From Candidatus Bathyarchaeota archaeon (GTDB lineage Archaea > Thermoproteota > Bathyarchaeia > Bathyarchaeales > SOJC01), in NCBI GenBank assembly GCA_026014805.1, contig JAOZHR010000014.1, forward strand, positions 1 to 34,733: a DNA stretch of 34,733 nucleotides, in the 5' to 3' direction. Under the pieces are notes generated by a model. It did no database searches and was not told where the DNA came from. It saw only the letters and a program-made list of their open reading frames with translations. Below are positions 22,122-29,928 of the stretch, piece after piece (position 1 is the stretch's first letter; each line of letters opens with the position of its first letter). Made by a program: the position numbers and the translations under genes.

Positions 22122-22307
22122 TTATCGGACGCGTAGCGCGTAACGTCCTTTTTCCTTGATTTCCATCACTTTCGCTATTTCTGACTCTTCTGGATCGATG
22201 ATAATTACAAGACCGCTGAAATCATCACTTAGAGTTGCGGTTTTGCATTTTTGGCACAACGCGCCTGTGGTGAGTGTATGGCATTCTCGACAGGCTTTCT
22301 CATTCAT
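22122..22307 (-). CDS. spt4: Transcription elongation factor Spt4
   Basis: 61 residues, typical for archaeal Spt4 (RpoE''). A zinc ribbon (CRECHTLTTGALCQKC) is followed by SGLVIIIDPEESEIAKVM, the Spt5-NGN binding face, and ends GRYALRVR. With Spt5 it clamps RNA polymerase for processive elongation. Its ATG overlaps the rpo7 stop in ATGA, so the two are coupled, as in most archaea. Confidence 0.95.
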   Translation of the reverse strand: MNEKACRECHTLTTGALCQKCKTATLSDDFSGLVIIIDPEESEIAKVMEIKEKGRYALRVR

Positions 22308-22915
22308 TGCTGTTTTTTCTCCTGCTCCTTAGCTTTTTCAACAGCCTTCCCTTTTTCAGCTTCGGTCTTGATTTTTTTCACTTCTTCCTTTATCCATTCA
22401 AGCTTTCCAAGAAATGGCTGTCTGGCAGTTACCCCAATTTTACCAGAACTCCCGCCCCGAGCCAATGAAACTGCTGTTATACGAGTTCTAACATGATCTC
22501 CAGACGATAGTTTCCTTCTAGTTTCTTTGCCCATCAACACACCTTGCCTTTCATCATAAGAAATGAAATCATCCATTAGTTGTGATACATGAAGTAACGC
22601 GTCAATTGGGCCAACACGAATGAACGCCCCAAAATCAGCAATTTCCACGACTTCACCTTCAACGATTTCTTGAATTTTTGGATAAAAGGTGATAAGAGAA
22701 AAGGAGACCCTGTGGTATGTGGCGCCATCACCAAGAATTATCTTTCCAGTTGGATTAACGTTAATGTCAGTAACAGCTACTACATAGCCAAGTTCATCAT
22801 CTACCATGCCCTCGTATTTCACTCTCAGCTGTTCATGACCCGCTTGTGTAAGAGGTTCACCGAATTTTTCTGGGGGTATACGAATTGTGTCTTCCAGAAC
22901 GAGGATCTTAAACAT
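22304..22915 (-). CDS. rpo7: DNA-directed RNA polymerase subunit Rpo7 (E')
   Basis: 203 residues. N-terminal RNP-like tip domain (MFKILVLEDTIRIPPEKFG, ILGDGATYHRVSF) and a C-terminal S1 domain (VEGEVVEIADFGAFIRVGPI, DALLHVSQLMDD). Rpo7 pairs with Rpo4 in the polymerase stalk. Start ATG 22915 has AGGAG nine bases upstream; a GTG two codons earlier is possible. After the S1 domain come about 30 residues of Lys/Glu-rich low complexity (from KKIKTEAEKGKAVEK), an extension not usual in Rpo7. First gene after a good TATA box at 22969-22979. Confidence 0.95.
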   Translation of the reverse strand: MFKILVLEDTIRIPPEKFGEPLTQAGHEQLRVKYEGMVDDELGYVVAVTDINVNPTGKIILGDGATYHRVSFSLITFYPKIQEIVEGEVVEIADFGAFIRVGPIDALLHVSQLMDDFISYDERQGVLMGKETRRKLSSGDHVRTRITAVSLARGGSSGKIGVTARQPFLGKLEWIKEEVKKIKTEAEKGKAVEKAKEQEKKQQ

Positions 22916-22968
22916 TATCACTTTCTCCTGACTTGAATAAACTCGCGCCTTACATAAACCTCTAAGGG

Positions 22969-22979
22969 ATTTTAAAAAG
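22969..22979 (-). promoter_or_regulatory. TATA box upstream of rpo7
   Basis: The minus strand reads CTTTTTAAAAT, centred about 60 bases before the rpo7 ATG. It suggests that rpo7-spt4-DUF6485-DPCK has its own promoter, separate from the eS6-aIF2-gamma-PIN genes upstream. Confidence 0.5.
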
Positions 22980-23043
22980 CTTTTTGAAGCGTCTTTAGTT
23001 ATTGACTAAAAGAAGCATTCTAGTTGGCGCTTCAATAACAAAG

Positions 23044-23463
23044 TTAGATGGCTCCATCCACCGCTAAATGTGACTTTTGCCTTAGATAAATAACTGGCAC
23101 GTTTTTACGCCTCAGTCTTTTTCTTAACACTCTGTCATTTGTTGCAACACAGCAATTCAATTCCGTCGACACCCGAACAATTATGTCATCATGCGACTCA
23201 CCCCCGTCTCTCTCCGCATCGATTTGACGGCATTTTTGAGTAAACTTCAAAGCAAAAGTTGCTTGTCGACGCAATTTCGTTGATCGGCTTTCAGTTATTC
23301 TCTGCAACTCTTTGTAGGTCGGAGAGAGGATTATTGGTTCAAACCGTCGATTTAGAATTTTTGCTAGCTCTTCAAAAATATCTACATTGAATTGGCAAGG
23401 AATAAAGAGGAAACTTGAGTCCAATATGACCCTTAATACCTTTCTTGATTTTTTTAAAGGCAA
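23044..23463 (-). CDS. PIN-domain nuclease, Fcf1/Utp24-like
   Basis: About 139 residues. PIN-fold features are the first acidic strand RVILDSSFLFIPCQ, a central conserved acidic stretch ERDGGESHDDIIVRV, and the late CCVATNDRVLRKRLRRKNVP, where the Asp is a metal ligand; the C-terminus YLRQKSHLAVDG resembles eukaryotic Fcf1/Utp24. Fcf1 cleaves pre-18S rRNA, so a role in rRNA maturation is plausible and the ribosomal neighbours agree. I prefer the TTG at 23463, which has AAGGG upstream and follows the aIF2-gamma stop; the longer frame from TTG 23523 would overlap that gene by 47 bases. Confidence 0.82.
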   Translation of the reverse strand: MPLKKSRKVLRVILDSSFLFIPCQFNVDIFEELAKILNRRFEPIILSPTYKELQRITESRSTKLRRQATFALKFTQKCRQIDAERDGGESHDDIIVRVSTELNCCVATNDRVLRKRLRRKNVPVIYLRQKSHLAVDGAI

Positions 23464-23476
23464 ACTTTTTTTCCCT

Positions 23477-24751
23477 TTATCCTTGAGGTTTCTCTTGTGT
23501 TGTAGCCTTGTGCTTGTTTCCAATTTGCTTAACTATACCATAGCCGATTAATCGCCATCTTCCAGCTACTTTCCTGCTTAACGCTGCTCGCGTTCCCTTT
23601 TCGACGCACACTGGACGTCCCAGCTTTAATGTCGCCTCATCTCCTTTCACTGAAACGACTGCGCCTACAGTGATTGTTGTCCCTATGTCTAAAAGGAGGC
23701 TTTCTTTGAGATGTATTCTGTCTATCGCAATCATCTCTTTCGTTCCTATTGCACGCTCAAAAAAATGCGTTTCTACTGTAAGCGATGATGCTGTTGGAGG
23801 AAGCTTCTCAGGCAGCCCAACTAGGTTTCCAGTGAGGCTGTCTGCCTTGGTTAGAGATGGGTCGAGCATCGTTCCTATTCCTACTAAGCCGCCGCATTGT
23901 GCTTCATCCATGTCTCTTCCACCTGCTCGAAGGCTAACGATTTCGGTTTGTAAAGGTTCATATACGCTTTGGCCTTGCTTTTCCACTCGTACGCCTGGGC
24001 GGATTTCTATTTCGTTGCCCATTTTGAATTGTCCTTGTATAATGCTGCCGCCTATAACGCCGCCTACTAAGTCGTCAATGGAGGTTCCTGGTTTGTTGAT
24101 GTCGAAGGAGCGGACGATGTACATTAGAGGAGATTTCGTTATGTCGCGTTTGGGTGTAGGAATGTATTCTTCGATGGCTTGGACGAGGACATCGATATTA
24201 ACAGCATGCTGAGCTGAAATCGGAATGACGGGAGCGCCCTCTGCAATTGTGTCTTTGACAAATTCGGCGATTTCGCGATAGCTTTCCATGACTCTTTTTT
24301 CGTCAACTATGTCTATCTTGTTTTGAACGATAATTATTTTACCTATGCCGACAATTTGTATGGCTGCTAAATGTTCGCGTGTTTGGGGTTGTGGACAAGG
24401 TTCATCTGCAGCGATGACGAGTATTGCACCGTCCATTATGGCAGCGCCAGAAAGCATTGTTGCCATTAGCGCCTCGTGTCCAGGGGCGTCTACGAAACTG
24501 ACAGCTCTTTGAAATTCGCATTTTGTGCCGCAAGCTGGACATTTTGGCTCTGTTGAGTAGCATTCTGGGATGCCACATCTTGGGCATTTGTATACGGAGG
24601 CGTCAGCGTATCCAAGCTTTATTGTGATACCTCGTCTCAATTCTTCGCTGTGTTTGGCGGCCCACACGCCCGATAAGGCTTGTACTAATGTGGTTTTTCC
24701 ATGGTCTACGTGACCGATTGTTCCTATATTGACTTCGGGCTGTTTGGGCAT
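23477..24751 (-). CDS. eif2g: Translation initiation factor aIF2 subunit gamma
   Basis: 424 residues. GTPase domain with GTIGHVDHGKTTLVQALSG (G1), DAPGHEALMATML (G3) and VQNKIDIV (G4), interrupted by a zinc knuckle CPRCG ... CPACGTKC. Two EF-Tu-like beta barrels follow. aIF2-gamma binds GTP and delivers initiator Met-tRNA to the small subunit, and also protects mRNA 5' ends in archaea. It begins 25 bases after eS6 and is followed by the PIN gene, the conserved archaeal order. Confidence 0.97.
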   Translation of the reverse strand: MPKQPEVNIGTIGHVDHGKTTLVQALSGVWAAKHSEELRRGITIKLGYADASVYKCPRCGIPECYSTEPKCPACGTKCEFQRAVSFVDAPGHEALMATMLSGAAIMDGAILVIAADEPCPQPQTREHLAAIQIVGIGKIIIVQNKIDIVDEKRVMESYREIAEFVKDTIAEGAPVIPISAQHAVNIDVLVQAIEEYIPTPKRDITKSPLMYIVRSFDINKPGTSIDDLVGGVIGGSIIQGQFKMGNEIEIRPGVRVEKQGQSVYEPLQTEIVSLRAGGRDMDEAQCGGLVGIGTMLDPSLTKADSLTGNLVGLPEKLPPTASSLTVETHFFERAIGTKEMIAIDRIHLKESLLLDIGTTITVGAVVSVKGDEATLKLGRPVCVEKGTRAALSRKVAGRWRLIGYGIVKQIGNKHKATTQEKPQG

Positions 24752-24776
24752 TTTTTTCAGGCGGTTAACCTCCAGC

Positions 24777-25292
24777 TTAGGTTTCTTCTGGCGTTTTGTT
24801 GGGCTTTTCGGTGTCTTCTTTGATGGTTTTTGGTTCTTTCTTTTGCTTTTCTGGTTTTTCTGGCTTTTTCTCTACGACTTTGGCCTTTTCTGCTATTTTT
24901 TTTGTTGCAGCTTTTTTGGGCTTCTTTGATTTTTCTGCCTTCTTGGGTTTCTCGGTTATCTTCATGTTGATTTGAACGATTTCTTCAGTGATGACGTTTC
25001 CGCGGAGTGTTCTTCTTCTACGTTCCCCTTTGCGGGTAGAGTGGAAGCCAACACCTCGAGTTATTATTACTCGGGTTTTTACTCCGCCATGGATGTCTGG
25101 TCGCATAGGGAAACCGTCTTTGTCTGAGCCTCCTGTGATTTTCAATTTGTGCCCTCTCAGTCCAATGGCTGTTCCGTCTATTGTTTCGCCAAGTCTTCTT
25201 CCTATAAGCGGGACAGCTCGGGAACTTTCCAATTCAATTATTTGTGATCTTCCTGTTTCTGGGTCTGAAAGTATTATCTTGAATTTTGCCAT
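24777..25292 (-). CDS. rps6e: Small ribosomal subunit protein eS6 with Lys/Glu-rich tail
   Basis: 171 residues from ATG 25292 (MAKFKIILSDPETGRSQ); a GTG two codons upstream is the alternative. The ribosomal core covers about 1-112: GRRLGETIDGTAIGLRGHKL, ITGGSDKDGFPMRPDIHGG and RRRRTLRGNVI. Residues 114-171 are low-complexity and Lys/Glu/Pro-rich (KPKKAEKSKKPKKAATKK onward). Archaeal eS6 is usually about 115-130 residues, so the tail is extra. It opens the eS6-aIF2-gamma-PIN run; a TATA-like TTTAAAAA at 25345-25352 on this strand is a candidate promoter. Confidence 0.94.
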   Translation of the reverse strand: MAKFKIILSDPETGRSQIIELESSRAVPLIGRRLGETIDGTAIGLRGHKLKITGGSDKDGFPMRPDIHGGVKTRVIITRGVGFHSTRKGERRRRTLRGNVITEEIVQINMKITEKPKKAEKSKKPKKAATKKIAEKAKVVEKKPEKPEKQKKEPKTIKEDTEKPNKTPEET

Positions 25293-25486
25293 GAACACGT
25301 TTACTCCGTATGAAGCAAGTTTAATTATGGATTGTACACCGCGTTTTTAAAGCTTCCTTTCAAAACACCAAAAGTCGTTGATTGGCAAAAAACTAGGTTT
25401 ACCTTTATAGTTATTCATTCCAGATGTCCATTAGGTGCCTTTTGGAGAAAACAGTGTTGGACCCAGTCGAAGAGCCAAACATACAT

Positions 25487-26500
25487 TCATGAAGAACTTC
25501 TTCTATCAATTATGTCCAAAGCACCAGGTCCAGTACCAACAATAGTCACACGTACACCTGTCGCTTCCTCAACCTTAGCAATGAAATCCCTCGCTTCTTG
25601 AGGCAACCTGTCATAATCCGTCGCATTCTTACAACTGGGGTACAAAATGTCAAGCTTAGTAACTGCCGCTTCTGTAGCACCGTGAATCCTTGCCGCCCTC
25701 CTCGCCAAATCAAAATTGAATGGCGCAGATCTACGTTCCCGTCCGGTTCCAGCTGCAGTCTCAAACCATCCTCGACGCTCAGCTTCTTCCTTAGACAATT
25801 CCCCAGGCAAGCCCCCCGCACCCACACGCGTAATAAAAGCCTTGAACACAACCAAAATCCTATCCACCCTGCTTGGACCTACCCCTGACTCGGAACATAT
25901 TGCTGCAGCACTCGTATCACGACTCGTAACATAGGGATAAGATCCATGATAGAGCGAAAGCATTAAACCCTGCGTTCCCTCCAAAACAACAGTTTTATCC
26001 GCATCAATAGCGTCGTTCACCTCTTCTACCGCATCTGCCAAAAAGCCTTTCAACTCTGCCACATCCTTCGCTAACTTAGCTGACCTCTTCGCTCTCTCCT
26101 GCACCGCGGGACCAACACCCCAGCCAGTAGTGCCAAGGCTTCTCAAGTGATCGTCGCTCTTGTCTAGTTCAGAGTGATGCAGCTCAATAATAGACGCCTG
26201 CCTATCCACCCCAATCCTACCTTCAACACCTGTTGCCTCTACCTCTTTTAAAAATTGAGGAACATGAACATTAGCTCCAGGACCAATCAAGAGGCGACAA
26301 CTATCATAAACAAATGTGGAAGGAACCACATGTAGCGCGTAACGTCTACCTTTGAAATGCACAGTGTGGGCAGCATTAACAGACCCCGTGCGCACACAGA
26401 CGTCAACCTTATCCTTCAAAGCTAAATAGGATATGACTTTCCCTTTTCCTTCATCTCCCCAAAAGGCGCCAGCCACCACTGTGCAACCCACAACTTTCAC
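25487..26500 (-). CDS. purA: Adenylosuccinate synthetase, short archaeal form
   Basis: About 337 residues. It condenses IMP with aspartate using GTP, the first committed step from IMP to AMP. Motifs are AGAFWGDEGKGKVISYLA (GTP P-loop), SVNAAHTVHFKG, LEGTQGLMLSLYHGSYPYVTS and GVGPSRVDRILVVFKAFITR. Archaeal enzymes are about 100 residues shorter than the E. coli one, as here. The frame extends to TTG 26524, but the TATA box at 26529-26536 predicts transcription starting near 26505. One of the GTG codons at 26503, 26500 or 26491 is therefore the better start. A divergent HAD gene shares the control region. Confidence 0.93.
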   Translation of the reverse strand: MKVVGCTVVAGAFWGDEGKGKVISYLALKDKVDVCVRTGSVNAAHTVHFKGRRYALHVVPSTFVYDSCRLLIGPGANVHVPQFLKEVEATGVEGRIGVDRQASIIELHHSELDKSDDHLRSLGTTGWGVGPAVQERAKRSAKLAKDVAELKGFLADAVEEVNDAIDADKTVVLEGTQGLMLSLYHGSYPYVTSRDTSAAAICSESGVGPSRVDRILVVFKAFITRVGAGGLPGELSKEEAERRGWFETAAGTGRERRSAPFNFDLARRAARIHGATEAAVTKLDILYPSCKNATDYDRLPQEARDFIAKVEEATGVRVTIVGTGPGALDIIDRRSSS

Positions 26501-26528
26501 CACGGTGCATTTAGAGTTTGGCAAGAAT

Positions 26529-26536
26529 ATTTAAAA
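26529..26536 (-). promoter_or_regulatory. TATA box of purA
   Basis: The minus strand reads TTTTAAAT, a strong archaeal match. It sits so close to the upstream TTG that a leaderless start at a downstream GTG is favoured. Confidence 0.5.
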
Positions 26537-26553
26537 GTATTTGTCAACTTTAT

Positions 26554-26585
26554 GTAAAATGTCAGGTTATTTTACAAGGAACCTG
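26554..26585. promoter_or_regulatory. Interlocked inverted repeats in the purA/HAD divergent region
   Basis: GTAAAAT (26554-26560) is inverted as ATTTTAC (26569-26575), and CAGGTT (26563-26568) is inverted as AACCTG (26580-26585). The pentamer TGTCA also recurs at 26542, 26560 and, as CTGTCA, at 26583. The element lies just upstream of the purA TATA box, where an activator or repressor would bind. Confidence 0.4.
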
Positions 26586-26666
26586 TCAATTTATATGGAT
26601 GTGTCGAATAGGTTTAAGAAGCACTCAACAACATCCCTCTCATGAGAAAAACGAAGGCGCACAATC

Positions 26667-27416
26667 ATGCAGTTCAAAGCCGTAATCTTTGACCTCGGTG
26701 ACACACTAATATTAACTGACCGATGGGACTATGACAAATGCTTGGCAAGGCTTGTGAAGAGCCTGCAAAACGACAATGTAAAACTCTCAGCCTCATTTGA
26801 GCAGTTTAGACGTGTTTACTTTGAAGTGCGCCATCAAATGTACATTAGATCTGAACAATCCCTCAAAGAAGTAGATTTTCGCCTACGAATTGCTGAGACA
26901 CTGAAAAAGTTCAACTACAATTTTACTCACGAAAGTCCTACAGTGACGCGAGCCGTAGAAGCTTTTCTTGAAGCCTTTATCGAGGACGTAAGGATGGAAG
27001 CTCACATACGACCATTACTCACTCAACTGAAGAAAAAATCCAAACTAGGATTAGTCTCCAATTTTGCCTACGCACCTGGCTTATGGAAGATACTGGAACG
27101 CTTCGACTTAACCAGATTTTTCGACGCAGTGGTGATTTCCGGTGAATTAGGCCTACGCAAACCTCACCCAAAAATCTTCAAAGAAGCACTGGAATTGTTA
27201 GAGGTGGAGGCCTCAGAGGCAGTTTTCGTGGGCGATTCCTTAAAAGCGGACATTAATGGTGCAAAAAACATGGGACTCAAGACAGTCTTAGTTGAAAACA
27301 TTGGACTTCGAAAGAACCCATATGCTACCGCAAACGAGCAGGATCCTTTCCCTATAAAACCAGACATAGCAATGCCAAATCTGAAGGATTTAGCTAAAAT
27401 TCTAGAGAATTTGTGA
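26667..27416 (+). CDS. HAD-superfamily hydrolase
   Basis: 249 residues from ATG. HAD motif I is VIFDLGDTLI (nucleophile D9), with Gly at the position of the usual second Asp and Asp after it; motif II is GLVSNFAYAP; motif III is the Lys in GLRKPHPKIF; motif IV is FVGDSLKADINGAKN. A helical cap lies between motifs I and II. The layout is that of small-molecule phosphatases or 2-haloacid-dehalogenase-like enzymes; the substrate is unknown. It is divergent from purA and has a TATA-like GGTTTAAG about 50 bases upstream. Confidence 0.83.
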   Translation: MQFKAVIFDLGDTLILTDRWDYDKCLARLVKSLQNDNVKLSASFEQFRRVYFEVRHQMYIRSEQSLKEVDFRLRIAETLKKFNYNFTHESPTVTRAVEAFLEAFIEDVRMEAHIRPLLTQLKKKSKLGLVSNFAYAPGLWKILERFDLTRFFDAVVISGELGLRKPHPKIFKEALELLEVEASEAVFVGDSLKADINGAKNMGLKTVLVENIGLRKNPYATANEQDPFPIKPDIAMPNLKDLAKILENL

Positions 27417-27594
27417 CAATTCAGAGTACTCAGCATTTCATTGATCCTATCGAATTTGCGGTCTTTGGCTAAGCTGAGCAAGCATTGTACTCACTAAAAA
27501 GGATCTTACTTATCATTTGCCTTGATCACTTCTTCTAAGTATCGCTCCGATGAATCCTAAAGTCTTATAGCTCAATTTTTGGAGCATTTCATGG

Positions 27595-27837
27595 TCAAGC
27601 GTTCACTAAAAGGTAAGGGTTCAATTGTTCCATCCATTCGATTTCTTTTAAAAGAATCGTCAATGGAGGCCTTCTTGGTTGTGTGATGCAGAAAACAGCT
27701 GGTTTGCCGCCATCTTTTTCCCGTTTAGCATCAGCAACGTAAACGTTAACGAGGACAGACCCATCTTTAAGATGTAGATTAACATGACGGCCTATGAAAG
27801 CACGAGCCACGTTTAAGTTGAAGCGTTCCATACCCAT
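27595..27837 (-). CDS. Small LSm-like (Sm-fold) protein candidate
   Basis: 80 residues. The stretch HVNLHLKDGSVLVNVYVAD fits the Sm1 motif (alternating hydrophobics, D25-G26, then a final D36), but the Sm2 motif is not obvious; the later strand reads PPLTILLKEIEWME. I would call it an LSm-like or SH3-barrel protein with no assigned role; RNA binding is inference. It follows the zinc-finger gene by three bases and must share its transcript. Confidence 0.45.
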   Translation of the reverse strand: MGMERFNLNVARAFIGRHVNLHLKDGSVLVNVYVADAKREKDGGKPAVFCITQPRRPPLTILLKEIEWMEQLNPYLLVNA

Positions 27838-27840
27838 CGT

Positions 27841-28047
27841 TTAACTTCTCCATTCATTGCTCTCATCCGCAATTCTACGCCAACAGTGGGTGCAAATAGG
27901 TAATTGCTGGTCTTCGTGTAGGATGTAAACTTCTATGTCGGTGTTTCTACACTCGTTTTTCCATGGATTCTGACATTTCTCTACAGGACGAGACATGACT
28001 ATATTCACTACAAGACTGTTTTTCGGGTTTCCCGCGTTTAAAGCCAT
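27841..28047 (-). CDS. Small CxC-type zinc-finger protein
   Basis: 68 residues from ATG 28047; an internal ATG at about 27996 (MSRPVEKCQNPW) may be the real start. Four cysteines form a likely zinc site: KCQNPWKNECRNTDIEVYI supplies two, LPICTHCWRR two. The rest is short and polar. No family name is recognised. It forms a two-gene unit with the LSm-like gene immediately downstream, and a 16-bp perfect palindrome lies about 90 bases upstream. Confidence 0.5.
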   Translation of the reverse strand: MALNAGNPKNSLVVNIVMSRPVEKCQNPWKNECRNTDIEVYILHEDQQLPICTHCWRRIADESNEWRS

Positions 28048-28136
28048 CGTTGAAACAACAATTCACAGAGGGGTGAGACATAAGTGAAAGTGAAAATTGA
28101 GCTGAGCGCACAGCATTAATGACTCTTGCAGCAAAT

Positions 28137-28152
28137 TGCCAATCGATTGGCA
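28137..28152. repeat. 16-bp perfect palindrome
   Basis: TGCCAATCGATTGGCA reads identically on both strands, with no spacer. It lies between the phosphodiesterase stop (28188) and the zinc-finger start (28047). A spacer-free palindrome is more like a dimeric-protein operator than a terminator, and it would sit at about -90 from the zinc-finger start. Confidence 0.5.
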
Positions 28153-28187
28153 TTGAACTAACGAAAAATATTGGCCTTCTGCTTTTT

Positions 28188-28682
28188 TCAGAGGTTTATA
28201 ATTTCTGGCTCGATTTCTTTCTTGGTTATTTTCAATAACGCGACAGAGGGTTTGGTTAAAAACGGTGGAATGGGATTGGTGGGGCTGCCAGGGTTTATGA
28301 GCAACATACCATCTTTATATTTCAGACTTGGTCGATGAGTGTGACCTGATACGAAAACGTGGAAACCTCGCTTCTCGACGATGTCTTTAAATCTGTTTGT
28401 TCGGAAGAAATAGTTTAGGCTGTGTGTCATTCCAATTTTCCAGTCATAAACATCAACAGAATTTATCACAGGTAATTTCTCTCTTACATCTCTTGTGTCC
28501 ATGTTGCCATGCACGCCAAAGACAGGCGCCATTTGCTCCAATTCATCAAAAACACTTAGCCTCGTTAAGTCTCCAGCGTGAATAATCAAACTGGCGTCTT
28601 GGAAGATTTTGAAAACCTTGTTTGGTATTGCTTTTGCACGAGCTGGAATATGGGTATCCGAGATTAAGCCTATGAGTTTCAA
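28188..28682 (-). CDS. YfcE/MJ0936-type metallophosphoesterase
   Basis: 164 residues of the small calcineurin-like phosphodiesterase family. Metal-site motifs are in order: LISDTHIP (DxH), IIHAGDLT (GD), VHGNMDTRD (GNxD), MTHSLN (H) and VSGHTHRP (GHTH). The known homologue MJ0936 and E. coli YfcE hydrolyse phosphodiesters in a metal-dependent way, but the natural substrate is unsettled. It is alone on this strand between a DUF3795 gene and the zinc-finger pair; a TATA-like CTTTATAA on this strand lies about 55 bases upstream. Confidence 0.88.
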   Translation of the reverse strand: MKLIGLISDTHIPARAKAIPNKVFKIFQDASLIIHAGDLTRLSVFDELEQMAPVFGVHGNMDTRDVREKLPVINSVDVYDWKIGMTHSLNYFFRTNRFKDIVEKRGFHVFVSGHTHRPSLKYKDGMLLINPGSPTNPIPPFLTKPSVALLKITKKEIEPEIINL

Positions 28683-28945
28683 AACACTCAGCTCTGCTAG
28701 TTTTTGTTATCAGCTATTATAGCATTAGGGAGCAACTGTTATAAAGTTAGCAGAAAATCTTCCCCGAGGCTTATACTAGAAGACTTGATTTGAATGGATA
28801 TTTCTTTGACGCGTACTCGGAAAAGTACGAATTGCGTTAAGAGTCAAAATGAGAAAATGCCTTGCATCAGAGTCTGGGAGCTATTCGCAAAGTTGATTTT
28901 GCCATTGTATGGATGAATCGCCTAAAAAGAAGGATTGTGGAGAAG

Positions 28946-29422
28946 TTATTTGCGTTCTTCCAAGTAGCTGTACCCTTCGTCTACTTTTTTCTGCATTTCC
29001 TCAGCGTATTTTTCAACACCATTTTGTTTGATGCTATGGAGTGCTGCTGTAAGTCCATAGCCTTTTCGATAAGGAGCTAAGGGTTCACATGTTTCAGATT
29101 CATCGCATTCGGCGCATGTGCGATAGCCCTTTTGTTTTGCACATGATCTTACTTTGCAGTTTGGGTCCCCGCCACCTTGAAGGCAGCCAGGGCAGTAGCC
29201 AAACATTTTGACTAAGCCATTCATGACTTGGCTGAATTCGTTGTAGTGTTTGAAGCTTGGTTCCCAGTTAGCGAGTTTTGGCATGGCTTTGTCGAAGCCA
29301 TAAGCAGCAATAATCTTGTGTAGGTCATTGACAGCCTTTTTTATCTTTCCTTGACGGATTCCACAGGCGTTGCAGTGGAGGCCGCAGTGACCGACAAGGT
29401 TGGCTAGATCTGTTGTGGCCAT
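28946..29422 (-). CDS. DUF3795 cysteine-rich protein
   Basis: 158 residues with the usual DUF3795 pattern: VGHCGLHCNACGIRQGKI near the N-terminus, a helical middle, then YCPGCLQGGGDPNCKVRSC, and YRTCAECDESETCEPL. About twelve cysteines in pairs suggest a structural zinc or iron-sulfur site. The family is common in anaerobic archaea and bacteria; no reaction is known to me. It is monocistronic, with nothing informative upstream. Confidence 0.82.
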   Translation of the reverse strand: MATTDLANLVGHCGLHCNACGIRQGKIKKAVNDLHKIIAAYGFDKAMPKLANWEPSFKHYNEFSQVMNGLVKMFGYCPGCLQGGGDPNCKVRSCAKQKGYRTCAECDESETCEPLAPYRKGYGLTAALHSIKQNGVEKYAEEMQKKVDEGYSYLEERK

Positions 29423-29928
29423 GTGTCATGCCTTCTTAACGTATTTTTCTTTCGACGCCCAGTAGTTTAAGCATTTTGGTTGGCAAGCTCTGGTTTATGG
29501 GTCAACCCTACGACATCGCCAATGTGTTGGCAGTTTCAAAAATAGCCTGTTGGAGAGTTGTCTTAAGCTATATGTTCATGGCTTGGACGGGCAGCGCAAT
29601 CTTTGGCTTGACTTAAGGAATATTAGGCGGAAGTCTTTAGAAACGACAACATTGAAAACATTGTGGCAATTAAGGAAAAATGAAGGTTCAACCCCTCAAA
29701 ACGCTTCCAAAAATTGAATCGGAATCTAGGGGGCAGGCACAAACCCACAAATACGAACTGTCCATATTTCACTCTACTAAAAACATATCTGGAATCAAAT
29801 ACAAACTAGAGATGCCCAGAAGGTGACGCACACACACTTTTGCCAACACCAGCAAAGCATTGTGCTGTAATAGAAGTTTCTTCCATAAAGAATAAATGTC
29901 TTAGAGAATACTTTATTTTTGATGCACT
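29423..29928. other. Intergenic region before the C25 protease, with a possible gene remnant
   Basis: About 500 bases. A plus-strand frame at 29497-29616 encodes 39 residues, MGQPYDIANVLAVSKIACWR then VVLSYMFMAWTGSAIFGLT, with one membrane-like segment; after the stop the same frame continues for seven codons (GILGGSL). It may be a decayed membrane-protein gene. The rest is AT-rich without recognisable RNA, repeat or promoter apart from AT-rich sequence close to the protease start. Confidence 0.35.

Noticed and set aside
28809-28838. Hairpin ACGCGTACT...AGTACG...GCGT between DUF3795 and the phosphodiesterase
   Set aside because: A 6-bp stem with an imperfect outer helix and no T-tract is too weak to call a terminator or RNA.
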